Shown here in pieces: positions 8,952-17,600 of a stretch of 64,000 nucleotides of DNA. How positions within the stretch are numbered: position 1 is the stretch's first letter; each line of letters opens with the position of its first letter. Source of the DNA: HK1 sp965220535 (GTDB taxonomy: Bacteria > Pseudomonadota > Gammaproteobacteria > HK1); NCBI GenBank assembly GCA_965220535.1, contig OZ244833.1, forward strand, positions 62,001 through 126,000. Reading direction: 5' to 3'. The notes under the pieces are model-generated. The model worked only from the letters and a program-made list of their open reading frames with translations, was not told the origin of the DNA and did no database searches. The position numbers and the translations under genes were made by a program.

Positions 8952-9812
8952 GTGCGATACGAAGCGCCGGAAACGACCGCAGCCGCCGTCGAGTTGCTGG
9001 CGGGGGAGGGGCCGAGATGTCGCGTGCTTGCAGGCGGAACGGACCTGCTGGTTCAGCTTCGCGCCGGAGCGATCGCCCCCGAACTCGTCGTCGATATCAA
9101 GCGCATTCACGATGCGCGAACGATCCGGGTCGAGGAGGGAGCGCTGGTGGTCGGAGCGGCCGTCAGCGGGGCGGAGCTCGGCGAGCACCCCCAGGCGAAG
9201 GCGATTTGGCCCGGGGTGGTGGAATCCGCCGAACTCATCGGATCGACCCAGATTCAAGGACGGGCCACTTTGGGGGGCAATCTTTGCAATGCATCGCCGG
9301 CGGCGGATACCGTCCCGGCGCTGATCGCCGCCGCCGCTCGTTGTCGGATCGCCGGCCCGAAAGGGATGCGCACGATGCCGGTGGAGGAGGTATGCACAGG
9401 TCCCGGGCGCATCTCCTTGGGATCCGGGGAATTCGTCCTCGCCTTCGAATTCCCGGTGCGTCCGCCGCGCTCGAGCGACGCTTATTTACGCTTCATTCCT
9501 CGTACCGAGATGGATATCGCGGTGGTCGGAACGGGGATCAATCTGACCCTCGACGAAAACGGTCATTGCGTCTCGGCGCGGGTGGCGGTCGGGGCGGTGG
9601 CCCCCACCGCGATTACCGTCGACGAGGCGGGGGCGGCTTTGGTGGGCACCGGCTGCGACGAGGATATCCTCGAAGTCATGGCCGATCGGGTGCGCGCCGC
9701 TTGCCGTCCGATCGACGACAAGCGCGGCACCGCCGAGTACCGCACTGCGGTCGCTGGAGTGCTGGCCACCCGAGCGGCACGAATCGCCGTCGAACGAGCG
9801 AGGAGCGCATGA
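8952..9812 (+). CDS. Molybdenum hydroxylase FAD-binding (medium) subunit, CoxM/XdhB-like
   Basis: A 286-residue FAD-binding subunit of a xanthine-oxidase-family molybdenum hydroxylase. It takes electrons from the 2Fe-2S subunit and passes them to an acceptor. The two FAD-binding motifs are visible: AGGTDLLVQLRAG near residue 27, and GSTQIQGRATLGGNLCNASP near residue 97. The second half is the CO dehydrogenase flavoprotein C-terminal domain. The GTG start at 8952 is preceded by GAGGAGAG at good spacing. It is the first gene of a three-gene operon; the stop overlaps the next start as ATGA. The subunit order medium-small-large is the one known for coxMSL, but the large subunit lacks the CO dehydrogenase signature, so a cox name is not given. 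Confidence 0.92.
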   Translation: MRYEAPETTAAAVELLAGEGPRCRVLAGGTDLLVQLRAGAIAPELVVDIKRIHDARTIRVEEGALVVGAAVSGAELGEHPQAKAIWPGVVESAELIGSTQIQGRATLGGNLCNASPAADTVPALIAAAARCRIAGPKGMRTMPVEEVCTGPGRISLGSGEFVLAFEFPVRPPRSSDAYLRFIPRTEMDIAVVGTGINLTLDENGHCVSARVAVGAVAPTAITVDEAGAALVGTGCDEDILEVMADRVRAACRPIDDKRGTAEYRTAVAGVLATRAARIAVERARSA

Positions 9813-10297
9813 TGATCAAATCCCATATCACCACTGTCATCAACGGTGATCCGGTCGAATTCCTGTGCGAAACCGAGCAGACCCTGCTCGATATCCTGCG
9901 AGACGAACTGCATCTGACCGGCAGCAAGGAGGGCTGTTCCTCCGGCGATTGCGGCGCGTGCAGCGTGATCGTCGACGGGCGCCTTGTTTGCGCTTGCCTC
10001 ATGCTCGCGGTGGAGGCCCAAGACAAGAGCGTGGAGACGATCGAGGGGATGGCCACGGGCGAGCGACTTCACCCCTTGCAAACGAAATTTCTCGAGCATG
10101 CGGCTTTGCAGTGCGGGATATGCACCCCGGGCTTTCTGATCGCCGCGAAATCCTTGCTCGAACGCAACCCGGACCCCACGGAAAGCGAGGTTCGCTATTG
10201 GCTGGCCGGCAATCTTTGTCGCTGCACCGGCTACGACAAAATCGTGCGCGCCGTCCTCGATGCCGCCGCCGATATGCGCGATTCGAAAGGAGGTTGA
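9809..10297 (+). CDS. Molybdenum hydroxylase 2Fe-2S (small) subunit, CoxS/XdhA-like
   Basis: A 162-residue iron-sulphur subunit that relays electrons from the Mo centre to the FAD subunit. An N-terminal plant-ferredoxin-type cluster site is visible in EGCSSGDCGACSV with a fourth Cys in RLVCAC. The C-terminal all-helical [2Fe-2S] domain has QCGICTPGF and GNLCRCTGYDKIV. The start is the ATG at 9809 inside the ATGA overlap with the upstream stop, with AGGAG 4 bp before it; a second ATG follows immediately. It is followed after 3 bp by the large subunit, so the three genes form one coupled operon. Confidence 0.95.
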   Translation: MMIKSHITTVINGDPVEFLCETEQTLLDILRDELHLTGSKEGCSSGDCGACSVIVDGRLVCACLMLAVEAQDKSVETIEGMATGERLHPLQTKFLEHAALQCGICTPGFLIAAKSLLERNPDPTESEVRYWLAGNLCRCTGYDKIVRAVLDAAADMRDSKGG

Positions 10298-10300
10298 GCG

Positions 10301-12649
10301 ATGAAAGGCAAGGTGCAAGGCGATAGGCATTCCGTCGCGGACCCTTCGCAACGGGAAGAAGGGAAGGTCAACGGCAGCGGGACCGGCAACGGTGCCACCC
10401 GCTGGATCGGCACGCGCCCGGTGCGCCCCGACGGCGTTGACAAGGTCACCGGAAGGGCCCGTTTCGGAGCCGACCTGCATCTGCCCAATATGCTCGTCGG
10501 CAAGGTGTTGCGTAGCCCCCACGCCCATGCCCGTATTCGCTCGATCGACCCGAGCCCGGCTTTGGCCCTCTTAGGGGTCAAAGCGGTGATCACCCGAGAC
10601 GATTTCGCGGATCAGCCATCGGAATTCGTTCCTGCGGGGGAGATGCTGGCCAACTATCGCGATATGGTGCGCAATGTGATGGCGCGGGAAAAGGCACTTT
10701 ACGAGGGCCATGCCGTCGCCGCGGTCGCCGCGGTCAACGAGAAGATCGCAAAACAAGCGCTTTCCTTAATCGAAGTCGATTACGAGCCGCTGGCGCACGT
10801 TATCGATGTCGACGAAGCGATGGCTCCCGATGCCCCGCTGGTGCACGAGGGGCTGATCACCGCCGGCGTCGAGCCCCCGCCGTCGGCGCCTTCGAATATC
10901 GCCAAGCGGATCGAATTCGTCCACGGGGATGTGGAGAAAGGCTTTGCCGAAGCCGATCTCGTCGTCGAGCGCGACTTCAGCACATGTCCTGTCCATCAGG
11001 GCTATATCGAACCCCATGCCTGCGTTGCCGATGTTTCCGAGGACGGGCAGGCGGATCTTTGGTGCTCCACCCAAGGTCATTTCGTGGTGCGCGGGCATTG
11101 CGCGAAACTGTTGGGGATGGACGTCTCGAAATTGCGCGTCATCGCCTCCGAAATCGGCGGCGGTTTCGGGGGCAAGACGGTGGTCTATTTGGAACCGCTG
11201 GCGCTGCTTCTTTCGCGCAAATCCGGGCATCCGGTCAAGATGGCGATGTCCCGCGAGGAAATCTTTCGCGCCACCGGTCCGGCCCCCGGCACTCGCATTC
11301 GGGTCAAGGTGGGGATGCGCAAAGACGGACGCATCACCGCCGGCGAGGCGGAGCTGAAATACCAGGCCGGAGCCTTCCAAGGCTCTCCCGTGCAGGCCGG
11401 CTGCATGTGCGCTTTCGCCCCTTACGATATCGAGCATGTCAAGGTGGTCGGCCACGATGTTCTCGTCAATCGTCCCAAAGCCGCCGCTTATCGGGCTCCG
11501 GGCGCCCCGCAATCCGAATTCGCCGTGGAATCCGTGATCGACGAGATGGCGGCAAAGATCGGCATGGACCCGCTGGAACTGCGCTTGGTCAATGCCGCGA
11601 AGGAGGGAGTGAAGGCCGCCTACGGGCCGACCTTCGGACCGGTCGGTTTGGTGGAGACCCTGGAAGCGGCCCGCGAACACCGGCACTATCGGACACCGCT
11701 CGCCCCCGGACAGGGACGCGGGATCGCCTCCGGCTTTTGGTTCAATATCGGGGGACAAACCTGCGCCACCCTCAATCTGGGCGAAGACGGGACGGTCGCC
11801 CTCGTTGCCGGCACCCCGGATATCGGCGGCTCGCGCGCGTCGCTGTGTTTGCAAGCGGCGGAAAGCTTGGGAGTGGATGCGACGCGGATTCGCCCTCGAA
11901 TCGGCGATACCGCAACCTTGGGCTATACCTTCCTCACCGGGGGTAGCCGCACCACTTTCGCCAGCGGGTTGGCGGTGATCGAGGCGGCCAACGATATGAT
12001 CCGCCAACTGCGCGAGCGAGCGGCGTTGATCTGGGATATCGAGTCGGAGGCGGTGGAGTGGGTGGACGGCGAAGCCCGTCCCGCCGGTGCCAACGCCGGG
12101 GAATTCGCTCCCTTGTCGTTGGCCGATATTGCCGGGAGCGCCGGGAAAACCGGAGGACCGATCGTCGGGCGAGCGCAGATCAACGCTCAAGGAGCGGGTC
12201 CCGGCTTTGGAACCCACTTGGTGGACGTCGATGTCGATCGGGAGACGGGCCGGGTCAGCATCCTTCGCTATACCGTGATTCAAGATGCGGGTCGGGCGGT
12301 GCACCCCGATTATGTCGAAGGGCAGTTGCAGGGCGGGGCGGTGCAGGGGATCGGCTGGGCTCTCAACGAGGAATATATCTACGACGATCAAGGTCGCTTG
12401 CAAAACCCCGGCTTCCTCGACTACCGCATTCCGGTGTGCTCGGATGTGCCGATGATCGACACGGTCATCGTCGAGGTGCCGAATCCCTCGCATCCCTACG
12501 GGGTACGCGGGGTCGGCGAAACCCCCATCGTGCCGCCGATGGCGGCGATCGCCAATGCGATCAACGACGCGTTGGGCATTCGCTTTGCGGATCTGCCGAT
12601 ATCCCCGCCCAAGGTATTGAAATCGCTGCGGGAGATCGAGGAAGGGTAG
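10301..12649 (+). CDS. Molybdenum hydroxylase Mo-cofactor (large) subunit, xanthine oxidase family
   Basis: A 782-residue catalytic subunit holding the molybdopterin cofactor and substrate site. Visible family motifs are the cofactor-binding TQGHFVVRGH and GGGFGGKT (about 270-300), and GVRGVGETP near the C-terminus with the conserved catalytic glutamate. The active-site loop reads A396-Y-R-A-P-G-A-P. True form I CO dehydrogenase has AYxCSFR, and form II has AYRGAGR, so this is probably not a CO dehydrogenase. Substrates in the wider family include purines, aldehydes, nicotinate, isoquinoline and aromatic acyl-CoAs; the actual substrate is unknown. The first 30 residues are a charged, low-complexity extension. 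Cofactor supply may involve moaA at 56249-57316. No maturation gene of the XdhC/CoxF type follows in the window. Confidence 0.92.
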   Translation: MKGKVQGDRHSVADPSQREEGKVNGSGTGNGATRWIGTRPVRPDGVDKVTGRARFGADLHLPNMLVGKVLRSPHAHARIRSIDPSPALALLGVKAVITRDDFADQPSEFVPAGEMLANYRDMVRNVMAREKALYEGHAVAAVAAVNEKIAKQALSLIEVDYEPLAHVIDVDEAMAPDAPLVHEGLITAGVEPPPSAPSNIAKRIEFVHGDVEKGFAEADLVVERDFSTCPVHQGYIEPHACVADVSEDGQADLWCSTQGHFVVRGHCAKLLGMDVSKLRVIASEIGGGFGGKTVVYLEPLALLLSRKSGHPVKMAMSREEIFRATGPAPGTRIRVKVGMRKDGRITAGEAELKYQAGAFQGSPVQAGCMCAFAPYDIEHVKVVGHDVLVNRPKAAAYRAPGAPQSEFAVESVIDEMAAKIGMDPLELRLVNAAKEGVKAAYGPTFGPVGLVETLEAAREHRHYRTPLAPGQGRGIASGFWFNIGGQTCATLNLGEDGTVALVAGTPDIGGSRASLCLQAAESLGVDATRIRPRIGDTATLGYTFLTGGSRTTFASGLAVIEAANDMIRQLRERAALIWDIESEAVEWVDGEARPAGANAGEFAPLSLADIAGSAGKTGGPIVGRAQINAQGAGPGFGTHLVDVDVDRETGRVSILRYTVIQDAGRAVHPDYVEGQLQGGAVQGIGWALNEEYIYDDQGRLQNPGFLDYRIPVCSDVPMIDTVIVEVPNPSHPYGVRGVGETPIVPPMAAIANAINDALGIRFADLPISPPKVLKSLREIEEG

Positions 12650-12680
12650 GGTATCGATGGGGTATCGATCGGGTATCGAT
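12649..12680. repeat. Three direct repeats of GGGTATCGAT at 11-bp spacing
   Basis: GGGTATCGAT occurs at 12649-12658, 12660-12669 and 12671-12680, starting on the last base of the large-subunit stop codon. It has the same size and copy number as the repeat at 7130-7161 but a different sequence. Confidence 0.85.
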
Positions 12681-13907
12681 CGTGATCTCCCGGATCGCGA
12701 TCGAACGACCCGAGATCAGGACCATCGGATGGTATGGCGACCAAGCCATCGTTCTGCCGCCCGTGCGCAGGCGCAGGCCTTCGTTGCCGGCAGGCGTGTC
12801 ATCCATCGGGGCAATCGTTTCGATGATCGGATCAGGATTGTCGAATCTAAGGTGGCATAGCCATGCAGCCCATCGCCATGCATATCTACGATCGCATCGT
12901 CCGAAGCATCATCCGAAGATATATGCGCCGGCAGTCATCCACCCGTAACCAATGCCTTAGTCGTCAATGCTTTCGTCGTCGAAATCCGGCAGGGGTGCAA
13001 AATACTCAGGCACCGTCGCCCACCCGATAGCACCCCGATGCCGACAGGAATCTTTGCATTGCGCGGCGGCCACCGATACCACCGGCGATCCGGTATCAGG
13101 CCATTACGCCCGCCGGTTCATCGAATCCGCAGCGCGTATCAGATGGCGTATCGCATGGCGCAGGCTGCTACCCGAAACGATGTCCGAGCATCGCCTGCGG
13201 GCGGTGCCACTGACACTCCCCATCGGGCAATCCATCATCCAGGGGCATCTCTCCAGCATGGCACCGCTGCCTGTCATGACACACCGATCCTGCACGGGCC
13301 GCCGGCCCGTGTGAAAGCCTTGGCCCCTAATTCACACGCAGGGCAAAGGATAGGGGGCAGCATTCCATCACCCCGGCGAGGCCATTACCTATGTATCTTG
13401 CCGCCGGCCATCGGTCGGTCATCACGGCGCATCGGTGATGGATGTGCGGTCGATCGACGATATCAAGGCCATGAGGGCATCCTCACCCTTTTTATCTTCC
13501 CTTCTCTTTTCGTTCAGGGGATTCGAAGGAGGTCCGATCCGATATCCGCAGGCTCGTCGTCTCGCGTCGCATAAGTTATTTTGGCCAAGGCTTTTGCGTC
13601 CGAGTTTCGTGCCCGAGAGGAGGCCTGCACGCCGAAAGGATTGTCGGCACTCGATCGATCGCTAAAACCCCATAGTCCCCCTCGGGGGTGGTCGTTCTAT
13701 CCGAAGCGGCTTGTATTTTCGTGCGTCGATCTCTCGGTGGGCGCTCCTTCGATCAGGCCTGTGCATTCGACCTTTGACATTCGGCGATGCAAGGCTTTAT
13801 CGTTCCGAGGGCCTTCGAAGCTTGTCTAAGCCTTGGCATAAGCGGTCTTTTTTGCCTCGCAGCGTTTCGGCGCTCGCGAAAAAGAGAGCAGGGCGGCGAG
13901 GATTCGT
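12650..13907. other. 1.26-kb spacer without a recognisable gene
   Basis: No frame on either strand gives a protein I recognise, and base composition is similar to the flanks. It starts with the 11-bp repeat trio and includes a perfect 8-bp inverted repeat at 13293-13311. On the minus strand, a frame ending at 12959 reads VPEYFAPLPDFDDESIDD before its stop. That resembles the tail of a real small protein, but an in-frame stop lies at 13104-13106, so at best it is a remnant. It also forms the region downstream of the giant gene at 13908. Confidence 0.5.
13293..13311. repeat. Perfect 8-bp inverted repeat with 3-base loop
   Basis: CACGGGCC, loop GCC, then GGCCCGTG. It would form a very stable hairpin on either strand. 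No T-run follows on either side, so it is not a standard intrinsic terminator. Function unknown. Confidence 0.7.
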
Positions 13908-14640
13908 CTAATTTCCGCCGATACCTCCGGCGCTACCCGCGCTGTTATTGACCAAGGCTCTACCGCCACCGGTGCGGGTCAGGATCTGCACGCTGAAGGG
14001 GCTGTCGGCGCTGACTTCGCAGGAAAGTCCCATTGTCTTCCAGCGGTAGCCGATCATCCGGGACAGTTCCTCCGTCTGCAAATGCTTCGTATGCATTCGC
14101 CCGATGAATCCCAAATTCCCTCTATATCGGGTTCCATCGTCCTTGTAGCATTCGAAGAGCACGTCGGGGCAGTCTCTGTTCGCTTCGCAGCGGATACGAA
14201 TATTGCTCAGATTCATATCGTCCGGCGAGGGTATCGAGTCGATATCCATCTGGTGGTATGTCCGGCCTTGGGCATTCGTCATTTCGACGCTCCGGAGTAT
14301 CTGGCTGTTGTTGACCAACACTCCATCCCCGGAACGGGTCCAGATCTGGCCGCTGATATCCTTTTGGGATCTCAAAGAGCAAAGGAGGCGACCCTTGCCG
14401 CTCCAATTGCCCCCGACGATATCGACGATATTCGCCGTGCTCAAAGTTCTGGTGCTCATCGCCGATATCGGATTCAGATGGCCTCGATAGATCGTGCCGT
14501 CCTGGGCGGTGCAATCCAAGAAAATATCGCAGCGTCCGCTTTCTTCCTTGCAGCGGACCCGAAGGGATGCCGAATCATGGGCGCTGACGGGGGGGATCGC
14601 GGGGATCGTGCTCTTGACCGACCATGCCAACGCCGGATCG
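13908..14640 (-). other. C-terminal duplicated four-cysteine module of the giant protein
   Basis: This region encodes the last ~240 residues, which follow the final Calx-beta domain after a linker with WSVKSTIPAIPP. Two copies of a unit of about 90 residues are visible. Each starts with R-(V/I)-R-C and continues through C(x)4-6C, DG..Y.G, a helix-like segment, W...G.L/S.C and (W/I)L.TR.G....LVNNS. Each copy has four cysteines, suggesting two disulphides. The same double unit ends the paralogue at 41717. I do not recognise the domain. Confidence 0.7.
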
Positions 14641-17600
14641 GGTTCGATGGTGTAGATGGTGAGATTGTCTCTCACATCCAAATACTCCGACGCTCCCGAG
14701 GTGGAAATCGACACGATCGTGCTTTCGTTGATATCGTCCTTGTCCGCGGCGACGCCGACGATCACCGCCTGCACTCGATTCCAATTCGAGGGCGTGAAGA
14801 CGAGTCGGTTCTGGTAGCCGTTTAGGCCGGAATCGGTATCGAATGTCACATCGAAGTTCGGCGATTGGGCCAAGGTCAATATCACATCCGCGCTCGGCAG
14901 TTTTGCCAGTTTCACCGTGAAGATACCGCTGTCGCCTTCGGTCACCGTCAGGCTCTCGGAAGGGGATAGAACCAAGCCGGGCGAGGAGTCGCTATCCATC
15001 ACCGACACCGCGATATAGTCGGTGATGCCGCTATAGCCCCCGCCCGACGCTATCAGGGGGATACTCGCTTGCTCGTGGATCGCATCGCTGTCTTGAGCCG
15101 CGGAGACGACCACGACTCGACCCGAATTCCAATCCCATGGCGTGAATATCAATGCGCTTTGGCTGCCGAAGGTGCTTCTATCGGTGTCGACCGTTACGTC
15201 GGCGTTCGACGATGGCATGAAACTCACTTTCACATCCGTGCTCGGACGGCTCGCCAAGCGCACCATGAGGATGTCGCTGGAACCCTCGTCCACGGTCAGA
15301 GTTTTTGCGGATAGAACCAATCCGGCAGGAGAGAGGGGATCGTCGTCGCTCACCGAAACCGTCACGACTTTGGTGACCCCGTTATAACCCCCACCCGAAG
15401 CCCGCAAGGAAACGCTCGCCCTTTCGTTCACGCCATCGTCGTCTTCGATTGCGAAGACGGTCACCGCTTGGGGAGCGTTCCAGTTCGAGGTCGTGAAGAT
15501 CAAGCGGTCGGGAGCGGTCGTTACTCGATCGTTCGATGGGCGCCCCACGACAACCGTCACGTCCGCGCTCGGCCGGGCCGTCAACGTCACCGCGAAGGAA
15601 GCCGACGCCCCCTCGTCGACGGATACCGGGTTACCGGAGATGACGAAGAAACGATTCGGGGGCGGCGATACCGGTTCTTGATCGTTGTCGATCACCGTGA
15701 TCGATACCCTGGCGCTCATGCCGGAGTAATCGGCGCCCGATGCCGTGAGGACGATGCTTGCGCTATCGTCCGTGGCATCGTCGTCCTCGGCGGCGCTCAC
15801 CGTTACCCTTTGCGCCAAGCTCCAGTTATCGGGCGTGAATCTCAGCGTGACTTCGTTCACCCTCACATCGCTGTTCGAGGGTTGTGCCAGATACACCGTC
15901 ACGTTATCGGTCGGCGGCGCTTGCAACCTCACCGTGAAGGTCCCGGATCCTCCCTCGGGGACTCCGACCGGATCTCCGGAGGTCACGATATCCGGAGGAG
16001 GCAATTCTTCGGTCGGTTCACTCTCGCTATCCCTCACGGTCACCTCGACTCTCTCGGTGATGGAGTCGAAGCCGCCGCCCGAAACGCTCAGAATCAAGGT
16101 CGCGCGATCGTCCACGCTATCGTCATCCTCGGCGGCATTGACCGTCAGGGTTTGAGCATCCTCCCAGTTCGATGCCGTGAAGATCAGCGAGGTCGGTCTT
16201 ACCGACACATCGTCGTTGGGCGTGCCGCTTTGCGACAGACTCACCGTCACATCCGCCCTCGGCTGCCCTGCCAATTTCACCGTGAAGGTGATATCTCCGC
16301 CTTCGTCCACGCTCACATTGGTGGCGGAAAGCGTAAGGCCGGTCCTGTCGTTATCCTTCACACTGACGGTTAAGTCCTTGGAGATGTCGTTGTAGCCGCC
16401 GCCCGAGGCGCTCAATCGCAAGGTCGCGCGATCGTCGTCGGTGTCGGTGTCATCCGCCGCGTTCACCGTTACATCTTGGGTCCGGTTCCAGTTCTCGGTG
16501 GTGAAGGTCAGCGTGCCCGCCGGGCTCACCGTCACGTCGCTATTGCTCGACGTCAGCGTCACCCTCACGCTCGCACTCGGCTGCGTCGCCAGTTTCACCG
16601 TGAAGGTGGTGGTGGACTCTTCCGTCACGCTCACGCTGGTGGCCGAGAGCGTCAAAGCCGCCGTGTCGTCGTCGTTCACGGTCACGGTTATCGTCTTGTC
16701 TGCGATATCCGTGAAACCCGTCGCCGTCGCCGACACCGTAACGGTGTCGGTATCGTCGGCCGCATCGGCGTCCTGTCCCGCACTCACCCTCACGGTCTGA
16801 GCCGTGTTCCAGTTGCCCTGGACTACGGTTCCGCCGACGAAGGTCAGCGACGAGGCCGGACTCAGCGTGATGTCCCCGTTCGTCTTCTCCAACGAAACCG
16901 AAACGGAGACGCCCGCACCCGGGTCATGACTGAGATTCACATCGAACGTCTTCGTGCTTCCCTCGTCGATGGTCAGGCTGCTCTCCGACACCACCAACGC
17001 CAGCCTTTCGTTGTCGGTCACCGTCACGCCGACCGTCTTGTCCGCGATCGTGAAACCCGTCGCCGTCGCCGACACCGTGATGGTGTCGGTGTCCGTCGCC
17101 GCATCCCTGTCGTCTTCGTCCGCACTCACCGTCACGGTTCGGGGATCGTCCCATGTGCCGGCGGATCCGCCGGTGAAGGTCAGCGTGTTTTGGTCTCCTG
17201 AGGTATCGGAGTCGGTATCGATGGTGATGTCGTCGTTCTCCTTCCTCAACGAAACCGAAACGGTGACACCCGAACCCGGGTCATGACTGAGCTCGACGGT
17301 GAACTCCCCCATGCTCCCCTCGTCGATGGTCAGGGCGCTCGCCGACACATCCAACGCCAGCGTCTCGTCGTCGGTCACCGTCACCGCTACGCTGTCGCTC
17401 ACGCTCCCGTAATCGCCCCCCGAAGCCGTCAGATCGACGGTCGCGCTGTCGTCCGCCGCATCGAGGTCTTGGGCTGCGCTCACCGTCACCGTCTGAGCCG
17501 TTTTCCAGTCGTCGTCGCCGGAGACATTGAAGGTCAGCGTGACTTGATTCCCCGTCTCCGTCGTGTCGGTGTCCACCGTCACGTCCGTGTTGTCCGTCGA

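Noticed and set aside
8952..12649. Calling the operon a carbon-monoxide dehydrogenase (coxMSL)
   Set aside because: Subunit order fits, but the large-subunit active-site loop AYRAPGAP lacks both known CO dehydrogenase signatures.
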